This document shows positions 1 to 5,249 of a stretch of DNA of 6,336 bases, piece by piece (positions within the stretch are counted from its first letter, which is position 1; every line of letters starts with the position of its first letter). This stretch comes from an uncultured Clostridia bacterium (lineage in GTDB: Bacteria; Bacillota; Clostridia; TANB77; CAG-508): assembly GCA_934177485.1 (NCBI GenBank), contig CAKPPF010000015.1, positions 1 to 6,336 of the forward strand. The letters run 5' to 3'. The position numbers were made by a program, and so were the translations under genes. The notes below the pieces were generated by a model. That model was not told the origin of the DNA. It worked only from the letters and a program-made list of their open reading frames with translations, and made no database searches.

Positions 1-1
1 T

Positions 2-310
2 GTTCCAAATATTCTTCATAATTATAATATATCTTTTTTTCAAAAAAAGAGCTTGAAAGAGATAAAGTGGGGCTATTGTCAATGGGGACGGAGTTTTTTG
101 ACAACATAAAAATGAAATGATAGATAAATTTCAATAAAGATTTTAAAATAATATGGTTGTCAAAAAACTCCGTCCCCGTTGACATATAAAAATGGCATAT
201 TTGATGATAACGATAATGAAATCGCTAATAACATTTTAAGAAAAGTAACTATACCAAATGAAAATAAAGCTGAAAAGAATAGAAAGAAAAACAATGATAC
301 AAGATTTTAG
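2..310 (+). pseudogene. 3' end of an unrecognised gene, interrupted by a 108-bp inverted-repeat element
   Basis: An open frame enters the window at base 2 and runs 25 codons to TAT at 74-76 (its last residues are LKEIKWGY). The repeat element at 77-184 then begins. Read onward, the frame stops inside the element at about 110. After the element, the frame that starts with TAT at 185-187 continues for 40 codons (KNGIFDDNDNEIANNILRK...) to TAG at 308-310. Removing the element plus one TAT copy (111 bases, 37 codons) joins the halves into one frame of 66 codons with no stop, which is unlikely by chance in DNA this AT-rich. The tail is Asn/Asp/Lys-rich and hydrophilic. I do not recognise the family. 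The gene probably lay in an operon with the gene at 328, only 17 bases beyond this stop. Its 5' part is outside the window. Confidence 0.5.
77..184 (+). mobile_element. 108-bp MITE-like inverted-repeat element, copy A
   Basis: The element has a 27-bp left unit (77-103, starting TGTCAATGGGGACGG), a 54-bp AT-rich core (104-157) and a 27-bp right unit (158-184) that is the reverse complement of the left one except for a single base near the end (CCGTTGACA against CCATTGACA). It encodes no protein. As single-stranded DNA or RNA it would fold into a 27-bp stem with a 54-nt loop. It is flanked by TAT on both sides (74-76 and 185-187), a candidate 3-bp target duplication. The core is identical, base for base, to the reverse complement of the core at 6150-6203. 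I infer a non-autonomous element mobilised in trans. No transposase is visible in the window. Confidence 0.8.
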
Positions 311-327
311 AACGGAGGTAATTGAAA

Positions 328-624
328 ATGGAACAAGAAAAAGTAAAATATTTAATAGATATGATAAATAATATGAACATTAAAGATAAATTAAGATTAG
401 AAATATGTATGAGTCAAAGCAAATGGTCTGGACTTATATATAATACTAAAGAAAATTATGATAAATTTGAAAATATGTTAAAAGATATAGATGAAGAATA
501 TAGAACTACACTTATAAACTTTGGAAAATATAAACTTGTAATGTTTGCAATGGCTAAACTTATTGAAATGGAAACAACAGAACAAAATAAAGTTGCATTG
601 TATTTATATAATAATGTAATTTAG
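328..624 (+). CDS. small hypothetical protein, 98 aa
   Basis: This encodes a charged, mostly helical-looking cytosolic protein without signal peptide, membrane segment or cysteine motif. I do not recognise the family. The start is ATG at 328, placed 9 bases after GGAGG (314-318). An in-frame TTG at 322 would extend the protein by two residues but sits only 3 bases from the ribosome binding site, so ATG is preferred. Visible features are an N-terminal stretch MEQEKVKYLIDMINNMNIKD, a central SKWSGLIYN segment, and a C-terminal half rich in Lys, Glu and aromatics. Composition matches the AT-rich host background. It follows the interrupted gene by 17 bases and was probably co-transcribed with it, so the insertion upstream may reduce its expression. 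The next gene downstream has its own promoter and a different base composition. Confidence 0.75.
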   Translation: MEQEKVKYLIDMINNMNIKDKLRLEICMSQSKWSGLIYNTKENYDKFENMLKDIDEEYRTTLINFGKYKLVMFAMAKLIEMETTEQNKVALYLYNNVI

Positions 625-631
625 ATTTGTG

Positions 632-660
632 TTGAAAAATTATGTAAATTGTGGTATAAT
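632..660 (+). promoter_or_regulatory. sigma-A type promoter for the macro-domain-like gene
   Basis: A -35 box TTGAAA (632-637), a 17-base spacer and a perfect -10 box TATAAT (655-660) preceded by TG (extended -10, TGGTATAAT) make this the best promoter in the window. Transcription would start near 667, leaving a leader of about 80 nt. The leader holds a 16-base near-palindrome TTCGTAGCTATGCGAA (674-689), which could be an operator or a small hairpin. The ribosome binding site AGGAGG (736-741) is 8 bases before the ATG. Confidence 0.75.
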
Positions 661-749
661 AAAATTGTAACTATTCGTAGCTATGCGAACTATAATAAGA
701 ATAGCAAGTTATTTAATTCTCGAAAAACAATTGTTAGGAGGAAAACATT

Positions 750-1148
750 ATGATTATCAAGACAACAAGTGGAGACATTCTCAAAGGTAATGAAACTCGG
801 ATTGCATTCGCAGTCAATACCGAAGGCGTAAACGATTCTGGTTTCGCGGGTATGATTTCTCAGAGGTTTTGGCCCGAACTTGCTTATATTGGGGAAACTC
901 AGCTGGGTACAGTTCTGACAAAAGAAGTGGATGGTGTGGAGTTCTTCGCACTGTGCTGCCACTCTCTGGAAAATGGTTGGAACAATCAGAAAGAAGTCAT
1001 TACAAAGTGCTTTGACGCTATTCCTGGCGACAAGCCTGTTGCGTCGATTGCAATTGGAACTGGTCTCGTAGGCGTTCTCAGTGGAGCGAATTTCGCCTTG
1101 ATCAAAGCTGGAATGGAAGCTTCGAAGAAAGAGATAATTCTCTACTAA
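750..1148 (+). CDS. macro-domain-like protein, 132 aa (GC-rich)
   Basis: The protein resembles a single, compact macro (ADP-ribose-binding) domain. Near the N-terminus, TSGDIL is followed by a VNTEGVNDSGFAGMISQRF segment, which parallels the macro signature of a conserved Asn followed by a Gly-rich loop and a helix ending near a Phe/Pro. In the C-terminal half, SIAIGTGLVGVLSGANFALI matches the second phosphate-binding loop (I-G-x-G-x-x-G type). Macro domains bind ADP-ribose or related nucleotides, and some remove ADP-ribose from proteins or nucleic acids. Catalytic activity cannot be judged here. The length of 132 residues is slightly short for the family. No signal peptide or membrane segment is present. 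The start ATG has a strong AGGAGG at 736-741. Codon use (CTG, GGC, CGG) and GC content differ sharply from the AT-rich neighbours, which suggests horizontal acquisition. It has its own promoter and terminator, so it is monocistronic. The fold assignment is from pattern only. Confidence 0.6.
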   Translation: MIIKTTSGDILKGNETRIAFAVNTEGVNDSGFAGMISQRFWPELAYIGETQLGTVLTKEVDGVEFFALCCHSLENGWNNQKEVITKCFDAIPGDKPVASIAIGTGLVGVLSGANFALIKAGMEASKKEIILY

Positions 1149-1179
1149 TCTGTCGAGCACAATTGAATAACATGCCGAG

Positions 1180-1204
1180 AAAGGAGACCTGTGTCTCCTT
1201 TTTT
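1180..1204 (+). terminator. Rho-independent terminator of the macro-domain-like gene
   Basis: AAAGGAGAC (1180-1188) pairs perfectly with GTCTCCTTT (1193-1201) across a 4-base loop CTGT. The descending arm runs into a T tract ending at 1204. It lies about 30 bases after the stop codon and closes the GC-rich single-gene unit. Confidence 0.85.
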
Positions 1205-1245
1205 GGTAGAAATTAATAAATTTGTGTCAAATTTTTAAATATTTA

Positions 1246-1273
1246 TTGTATTTTATAAAATATATGATATACT
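1246..1273 (+). promoter_or_regulatory. promoter of a putative small RNA
   Basis: TTGTAT (1246-1251), a 16-base spacer, and TATACT (1268-1273) preceded by TGA (extended -10). A second TATAAT follows immediately (1273-1278) but would give a 21-base spacer. The predicted start is about 1280. No convincing start codon with a ribosome binding site lies before the terminator at 1360-1399. Confidence 0.6.
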
Positions 1274-1279
1274 ATAATA

Positions 1280-1399
1280 AATTGATTGATTTAATATCAA
1301 TCGTCAAGAGAGCTAACGAGTTGTAAATATCTACGTTGTTGGCACCAGAAAACCAGAAAAAAGAATAGAGTTAATTATAACTTTATTCTTTTTCTTTTT
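1280..1399 (+). ncRNA. putative small RNA of about 120 nt, family unknown
   Basis: A good promoter (1246-1273) and a very strong terminator (1360-1399) enclose about 80 bases with no usable open frame, so the product is probably a stand-alone small RNA or an attenuated leader. A 5' hairpin is visible: GATTGAT (1284-1290) pairs with ATCAATC (1296-1302). AACG (1315-1318) can pair with CGTT (1334-1337), and a purine-rich single-stranded stretch GGCACCAGAAAACCAG follows before the terminator. There are no tandem repeats of the kind expected for a type III toxin-antitoxin RNA, and no motif of a riboswitch, 6S RNA, SRP RNA or T-box that I recognise. The next solid gene, the HEPN protein, begins 425 bases downstream and has its own candidate promoter. 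A link between the RNA and that gene is speculative. Confidence 0.45.
1360..1399 (+). terminator. strong Rho-independent terminator
   Basis: A 14-bp stem with one G-T pair (1360-1373 against 1378-1391) closes on the loop ATTA and is followed by TTCTTTTT. The outer arms are AAAGAATA and TATTCTTT, the inner arms AGTTA and TAACT. The stem is AT-rich but long, and the arms are perfectly placed for termination on the plus strand. Confidence 0.75.
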
Positions 1400-1823
1400 G
1401 AGAAGAAATGGACGAATCGAAAAGGAGGTTGCCAAGCTCATTAGATTACAAGAGCAATCAATTAGCGAAGGATAAAATAGTCCATTTGGACTATTTTACC
1501 AACGCGGCTCGACAACATTCCGGATATCTGCACTATAAGAGCACCAAGTTTTTCGTAAGATGTGAATTGGTGCTCTTACTAAAAGTTTTAAATGTAGATT
1601 TAGAATATTTGAAACAGTATATGGAATTTGTTTGATTGTGGTTTTGAATTATTAAAAGAATTAGGAATAAATATATTTTTGAATTAAAAGGAAAATATAA
1701 ATACAATGCCGAATATATAAGTAAGGTTACAAAAATTCACATATTTTTACAATATCAGATTTAAGAAATTCAACAATCATTAACTTTTATGTATGTGTTT
1801 AAAGGAGTTTAGTAAAGAGTAGA
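1400..1823 (+). other. gene-poor stretch with two strong hairpins and apparent coding relics
   Basis: I find no convincing intact gene here. The part from 1400 to about 1580 is richer in G and C than its surroundings and holds two near-perfect hairpins. One is TAAAATAGTCC/GGACTATTTTA with loop ATTT (1473-1498). The other is TAAGAGCACCAA/TTGGTGCTCTTA with a 19-base loop (1536-1578). An open frame of 75 codons (1408-1635, ATG) spans both but has no ribosome binding site, and its sequence is dictated by the hairpin arms. A second frame (1398-1475) reads RIEKEVAKLIRLQEQSISEG then stops, which looks more like real coding. From 1580 to 1767, short protein-like stretches occur in different frames (KVLNVDLEYLKQYMEFV, FELLKELGINIF, KGKYKYNAEYISKVTK). 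These suggest decayed genes. Bases 1770-1823 hold the leader of the HEPN gene. Confidence 0.35.
1679..1707 (+). promoter_or_regulatory. candidate promoter for the HEPN gene
   Basis: TTGAAT (1679-1684), a 17-base spacer and TACAAT (1702-1707) resemble a sigma-A promoter with one or two mismatches in each box. It would give a leader of about 110 nt before the ATG at 1824. In AT-rich DNA such matches arise by chance, so support is modest. Confidence 0.35.
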
Positions 1824-3137
1824 ATGTTAATAAAAAAAGTATTAGAACTAAATATCATTGGAAAAATGATTTTAAATGCAAAAGAAAGAATATTATCAAT
1901 ACAAAATGATGATTATATAAAAAGTCAAATTAATATTTTAAGAATATGGTCATGCAATAATATTATTCATTTAGAAGCAGAAAATGGGGAATTTGTTACG
2001 GTAATTAATTGCATTGATTGTAATATAGACTACGATAATAATATTACATATTTGAAATATGAACATATATTTGAAGGAATTAAAACAAACCAATATTTTG
2101 TGGACAATATAAAAAAATATAAAGTTACATTCAAGGATACTATCTTATTAGAAAAAGATGTAGTTAGTAGTATTGAAAAATATAATATTAAATTAGGAAG
2201 AGATTTTGTAGAAATAGAGAGCAATAGCGAAACTACCAATAGTAATATTTTTTTTGATAAGTTCATGAGCATTTACCAATTTATATCGATGTGTATTGGA
2301 TATTTCCCGAGAATTAAAAGTTTTGAGTTATATCAAAATAATAATATTATATATGAATATGGTCAGATGCCTTATTTTTGTTATTCTTCGGATGATATGA
2401 TAGAAAAAGAGTATGGATTAGTAAAATTAGATGATATTTCTGATATTGGTAAATTTGTTTTGAAATTAGGTAGCTTAAAAGAAAACATTGGAAAATATCC
2501 CATTATAGGCTTGTTTATATCACAGATGATGTATAATAAGTATATAGAAGATTTTTTAGTAACTTTACTACAATCAATAGATGGATATTGTAATTCGAAA
2601 ATTAAAGACAAATTACCAGAAAAGAGCGACAAAGATAAAAAAACTATTAAATATTTAGAAAAAAACATTGATGAATATGACATACTTAACAATAATTCAA
2701 AAAAGAAAATAAAAGAATATATAGAAAAATATCATAACCCATGTTTTAAAGATTATTTGAAATATTTGATTGATAATTATACTTTACTACAAGAAATTTT
2801 TTATGAGGAAATAAAACTAGAGGGTAATAAAAAATGCAAATGTAATTTATATTCATCAAAAAATGTATTCCTCGATAAATGTGTAAATGAAAGGAATAAG
2901 ATATCACATATGACCCGAAAAGATAAAGACAAATTATTTGAGTTGTTCCAAAGTATAAATGCTTATTATAAATGGCTATTAGCATATAGAATTATAATTC
3001 TTCAAGAAATTGAAATTAAAGTTGATGAAGAAAGATTGAGAAATATATTAAGTAAAATAAGAAAAAATAACCAACATGAGAATAGGGAGCTTTGTGATAA
3101 CTGCAAAGTAGAATGTTTTATAAATGCAGGAGTGTGA
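1824..3137 (+). CDS. ApeA-like HEPN-domain protein, 437 aa, probable anti-phage RNase
   Basis: The C-terminal half (about 225-400) is helical and contains R357-N-K-I-S-H362, the Rx4H motif of HEPN ribonucleases. A long helix before it (ISQMMYNKYIEDFLVTLLQS, 232-251) is where HEPN families carry conserved acidic and helical packing residues. The N-terminal 200 residues are predicted beta-rich, with the pattern GKMILN...INILRIW...IIHLEAENGEFVTVINC. This two-part layout and size match ApeA-type abortive-infection proteins, single-gene systems thought to cleave RNA upon phage infection. Extra cysteines occur at 338-340 (CKC) and near the end (C424-x2-C427-x3-C431), possibly a small metal site. 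No signal or membrane segment is seen. ATG 1824 is the only upstream start. AAGGAG (1802-1807) is 16 bases away, which is unusually far, and AAAGAG (1814-1819) is closer but weak. Family assignment is by layout and motif, not alignment. Confidence 0.6.
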   Translation: MLIKKVLELNIIGKMILNAKERILSIQNDDYIKSQINILRIWSCNNIIHLEAENGEFVTVINCIDCNIDYDNNITYLKYEHIFEGIKTNQYFVDNIKKYKVTFKDTILLEKDVVSSIEKYNIKLGRDFVEIESNSETTNSNIFFDKFMSIYQFISMCIGYFPRIKSFELYQNNNIIYEYGQMPYFCYSSDDMIEKEYGLVKLDDISDIGKFVLKLGSLKENIGKYPIIGLFISQMMYNKYIEDFLVTLLQSIDGYCNSKIKDKLPEKSDKDKKTIKYLEKNIDEYDILNNNSKKKIKEYIEKYHNPCFKDYLKYLIDNYTLLQEIFYEEIKLEGNKKCKCNLYSSKNVFLDKCVNERNKISHMTRKDKDKLFELFQSINAYYKWLLAYRIIILQEIEIKVDEERLRNILSKIRKNNQHENRELCDNCKVECFINAGV

Positions 3138-3158
3138 TTTTATGGCAAATGTCAATGG

Positions 3159-3734
3159 TTGTCAAAAAACTCCGTCCCCATTGACACAGCAGTCGGAGCA
3201 CGCAAGATTGAGGTCATCACTATCGGTCTTGGTCTGGTTAAGGATCTCGGCGACCTCGAAGGTGTCATCTGGCACAACGCCGACGGCAAGACCGTCATCG
3301 TTACAAAGGAGGCACCGGAAGGTTGCATCTATGATGATGATCGGACCGTGGTGGTTCGTGTTATCGACGGTAAGGTGCTGATCGGCGGCACGTTCGACAT
3401 CTACGCTCCCGGTGAGGATAAGATTGAAAAGCTTCTTCGGAAACCGTACGATCTGACCAATCTGTCGAAGCAACAGATGGAAGAACTCCAGCCACTGCTC
3501 AATGTGGCATCTGATGTACGCCCGGCAATTGCTCCCGGTGAATCCGGACGCCGCGTCATCGTGATTACTGCGGAAATGATTGAGGCGGGTGTGACGGAAT
3601 GCTACAACGAATGGGACCCCGAAACACCCTGCAATCTCGAAGAGGGCGATGTATTCTTGGTGAGCGATGAAAGCAAATTCAAGGGTTACCGCATCGGACG
3701 CGAAGAGTTTGCGGGTACACACCAGTTCGAGTAA
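3159..3734 (+). CDS. unrecognised GC-rich gene, up to 191 aa, 5' end uncertain
   Basis: A clear coding frame with GC-rich third positions runs from the 27-bp repeat to TAA at 3732-3734. Gene-specific sequence begins only at 3187 (TAVGARKIEV...). The first nine codons come from the repeat. The sole in-frame start, TTG at 3159, has no ribosome binding site, so the natural N-terminus may be lost. The protein looks beta-rich and soluble: VIWHNADGKTVIVTKEAP, VVVRVIDGKVLIGGTFDIYA, then a helix (LTNLSKQQMEELQPLLNV) and a C-terminal GYRIGREEF segment. There is no membrane segment. I do not recognise the family. An ATG at 3142 with AGGAG at 3128-3132 lies just upstream in another frame. A -1 slip on the A6 run at 3164-3169 would join it to this frame. 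Composition marks it as foreign. Two hairpins follow the stop. Confidence 0.6.
   Translation: MSKNSVPIDTAVGARKIEVITIGLGLVKDLGDLEGVIWHNADGKTVIVTKEAPEGCIYDDDRTVVVRVIDGKVLIGGTFDIYAPGEDKIEKLLRKPYDLTNLSKQQMEELQPLLNVASDVRPAIAPGESGRRVIVITAEMIEAGVTECYNEWDPETPCNLEEGDVFLVSDESKFKGYRIGREEFAGTHQFE
3160..3186 (-). repeat. 27-bp repeat unit, inside the cassette
   Basis: On the minus strand this is identical to the left unit of the element at 77-103, including its TGTCAATGGGGACGG start. The 27-mer carries its own short inverted ends (TGTCAA/TTGACA). It overlaps the first codons of the GC-rich frame, so the native 5' end of that gene has been replaced or obscured. Confidence 0.85.
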
Positions 3735-3745
3735 TCCACCAACCT

Positions 3746-3795
3746 AAAAACTGTGTATCAGTTTTTCCCCTCACTCATTACGAGAGAGGGGTTTT
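3746..3795 (+). terminator. double-hairpin terminator of the GC-rich gene
   Basis: The first hairpin is AAAAACTG/CAGTTTTT with loop TGTAT (3746-3766). The second follows at once: CCCCTC-A-CTC pairs with GAG-A-GAGGGG across loop ATTAC (3767-3791), then TTTT. The pair lies inside the cassette, before its right end at 3819-3830, so the cassette carries its own termination signal. Confidence 0.85.
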
Positions 3796-3888
3796 ACATT
3801 TTCTAAAGCAAATTTTTTCCCCCATTGACAAAAATATAGCTGAAGAAATTGTTTTTAGTGAGTTAATATATATTTAATCAAAAAAGTA

Positions 3889-3897
3889 TGATATAAT
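3889..3897 (+). promoter_or_regulatory. extended -10 promoter for the GNAT gene
   Basis: TGATATAAT (TGn plus a perfect TATAAT at 3892-3897) is an extended -10 element with no good -35 at the usual distance. An ATG at 3896 overlaps the -10 box and would be upstream of the transcription start near 3904, which rules it out as the start codon of the gene that follows. Confidence 0.55.
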
Positions 3898-3952
3898 GCT
3901 CATACCAATAAAGAAAATGACAATAAATTTTAGTAGAAGGAAAAATATAAAA

Positions 3953-4762
3953 ATGGATTTAGAATTAGTTAAGAATATATATGATTTGCATATTAGAGCA
4001 TTTGATGGATTAGATTTTAATGTTATTCACAAAAACAATTATGAGATTACTTACAATGAAAATATAAAAGACTGTTATAGTAATTTTATTTCAAATTTTG
4101 ATGTTAAAGATAAACAAGAATTTGAAAATATTATAAATGAAGCAGATAAAACTTTTAAGAAAATAGGTAGAACTACAACAGTATACGTAATTCCCTTTAT
4201 GAAAAAACTTTATAATAACAGGGAAGAATATTTTAAAGCTGACAAATATAAGTTAGTTTCAACTGAAGCATGGCAAATTTATGACGAATTTGCAAAATTA
4301 GATAATATAATTACAAATTGTGAATCAAATGTAACATTAGAACTAGCAACAGATATGAAAAAATATGCTGATTGTGTAATGGAATGTTATCAAACTGATG
4401 ATGAAGATGATCCTTATGGAGATTTAGATGAAGGATATAGACAAGGTTATATGAATTATAAAGATTTATATAGCGATATAAAAAATGAATTCTATTATAT
4501 AAAAGTTGATAATGAAGTTGTGGGAACAACACAAAGTGCTTATAATAGTAAAGTTTATGGAATCTATAGTTTAGCAATAAAGAAAGATTATAGAAATAAA
4601 AGCATTGGAAAAGAAGTATTAAAGCAACAATTACAAATGTGCAAATCTAAAAATATTAGGGCAGCTTATCTACAAACAGAACAAGGTTTTTACCCAAATA
4701 AAATGTATCAAAAATTTGGTTTTAAAGATTTATGCTTGGTATATTATTATTTAAAAAAGTGA
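3953..4762 (+). CDS. GNAT-family N-acetyltransferase, 269 aa
   Basis: The C-terminal half (about 130-269) is a GNAT fold that should transfer an acetyl group from acetyl-CoA to an unknown amine. YYIKVDNEVVGTTQ (181-194) is the strand pair before motif A. VYGIYSLAIKKDYRNKSIGK (201-220) is the beta-4 strand plus the CoA pyrophosphate loop. MYQKFGF (251-257) is the typical end motif. The loop reads R214-N-K-S-I-G219 where the consensus is R-x-x-G-x-G, so the first glycine is Ser217. The N-terminal 125 residues form an extra region not typical of single-domain enzymes, perhaps a degenerate second GNAT domain. I chose ATG 3953 because the upstream in-frame ATG (3896) lies inside the promoter -10 box. 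AGAAGG (3935-3940) is 12 bases ahead. AT-rich, host-like composition. The solo 27-bp repeat follows 8 bases after its stop. Confidence 0.75.
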   Translation: MDLELVKNIYDLHIRAFDGLDFNVIHKNNYEITYNENIKDCYSNFISNFDVKDKQEFENIINEADKTFKKIGRTTTVYVIPFMKKLYNNREEYFKADKYKLVSTEAWQIYDEFAKLDNIITNCESNVTLELATDMKKYADCVMECYQTDDEDDPYGDLDEGYRQGYMNYKDLYSDIKNEFYYIKVDNEVVGTTQSAYNSKVYGIYSLAIKKDYRNKSIGKEVLKQQLQMCKSKNIRAAYLQTEQGFYPNKMYQKFGFKDLCLVYYYLKK

Positions 4763-4770
4763 TTCATTAA

Positions 4771-4797
4771 TGTCAAAAAACTCCGTCCCCATTGACA
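4771..4797 (-). repeat. solo 27-bp repeat unit
   Basis: An isolated copy of the 27-mer, identical on the minus strand to the left unit at 77-103. There is no partner unit or core nearby. Flanks are TTAA on the left and AATT on the right, giving at most a 2-base duplication (AA). It lies between the GNAT gene and the next operon. Confidence 0.85.
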
Positions 4798-4859
4798 AAT
4801 TAGGTACAGACATAACAGATTATAACAGAGATTCGGTAATCTAGATTAATGGTGAAATC

Positions 4860-5222
4860 ATGGGTATATTAGATAGATTTAAGAAACAAAAAGAGATTAA
4901 TTTTAATAAAATTGATACAATTGAAAAAGCAGAACAACTATTTCACAAAGGAAAATTAGAAAAACTATATTTAGTTCCACTTATGTTTGGTGGTAAAGAT
5001 ATAATTCAAAATATAATATATGTGCCAATCGGAATAAATGCTGCAAAGGAAAAGGTAGATAATCATATTGCAGATTTATTAGATCAAGGAAAAACTCAAT
5101 CATATAATTGTAATTTAGAATATAAAGATAAGAGTGTAATACCAAGTAAGTTAATTATTACTACTGGTAAAGATGGAAAAGAAATATTTAAAACTACAAT
5201 TGAGATTGATTGGTTAAAATAA
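4860..5222 (+). CDS. hypothetical protein, 120 aa, start typical of small immunity-like proteins
   Basis: The protein begins MGILDRFKKQKEINFNKIDT, a basic amphipathic start seen in many small Firmicutes proteins of polymorphic-toxin immunity loci. Next comes EKAEQLFHKGKLEKLYLVPL (22-41), a segment FGGKDIIQNIIYVPIGI (43-59), a predicted helix (AAKEKVDNHIADLLDQGK, 61-78) and a C-terminal beta hairpin ending TTIEIDWLK. There is no signal peptide or membrane helix. A role as an immunity protein is suggested only by general resemblance and by its small-gene neighbours. I cannot name a family. ATG 4860 is forced, because TAG stands in frame at 4842-4844. The ribosome binding site is weak (GGTGA, 4851-4855). 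It forms an operon with the gene at 5250, 27 bases downstream. No clear promoter is visible in 4798-4859. Confidence 0.65.
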   Translation: MGILDRFKKQKEINFNKIDTIEKAEQLFHKGKLEKLYLVPLMFGGKDIIQNIIYVPIGINAAKEKVDNHIADLLDQGKTQSYNCNLEYKDKSVIPSKLIITTGKDGKEIFKTTIEIDWLK

Positions 5223-5249
5223 TTAGTAATTTTAATTGGAGGAAAGTTT

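Larger units (their letters stand above)
3150..3830 (+). mobile_element. 681-bp cassette: GC-rich gene between ends of the 27-bp repeat family
   Basis: The left end reads TGTCAATGG (3150-3158) fused directly to a complete 27-bp unit (3160-3186). The right end reads CCCCCATTGACA (3819-3830), the terminal bases of the same repeat in inverted orientation. The outermost 9 bases, TGTCAATGG and CCATTGACA, are perfect inverted repeats. AAA precedes the left end (3147-3149) and AAA follows the right end (3831-3833), a candidate 3-bp target duplication like the TAT at the element at 77-184. Between the ends lie one GC-rich gene and its double-hairpin terminator. I infer that a repeat-family element captured this gene and inserted as a unit just after the HEPN gene. 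The left end looks like a deletion derivative of the 108-bp element, having lost most of its left unit and its core. Confidence 0.5.

Noticed and set aside
690..1160. A long open frame on the minus strand across the macro-domain-like gene
   Set aside because: It is a mirror of a plus-strand gene that has a promoter, a strong ribosome binding site, a recognisable fold and a terminator. The minus-strand frame has none of these.
1280..1399. Known riboswitch, T-box or type III antitoxin RNA
   Set aside because: No conserved core of the riboswitches or T-box I know could be found, and there are no tandem repeats upstream of the terminator.
3162..3722. A long minus-strand frame, and a second plus-strand frame (3124-3381), across the GC-rich gene
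   Set aside because: GC-rich DNA has few stops in any frame. The plus frame ending at 3734 spans the whole GC-rich block, ends just before the terminator and gives the most natural protein.
3896..3952. An upstream ATG that would lengthen the acetyltransferase by 19 residues
   Set aside because: It lies inside the TATAAT -10 box of the only plausible promoter. ATG 3953 has an AGAAGG ribosome binding site.
4792..4826. Outward-facing promoter from the TTGACA end of the repeat
   Set aside because: The ends TTGACA match a -35 box, but no -10 box lies 16-18 bases beyond any copy. At 4792 the nearest TATAAC is 23 bases away.
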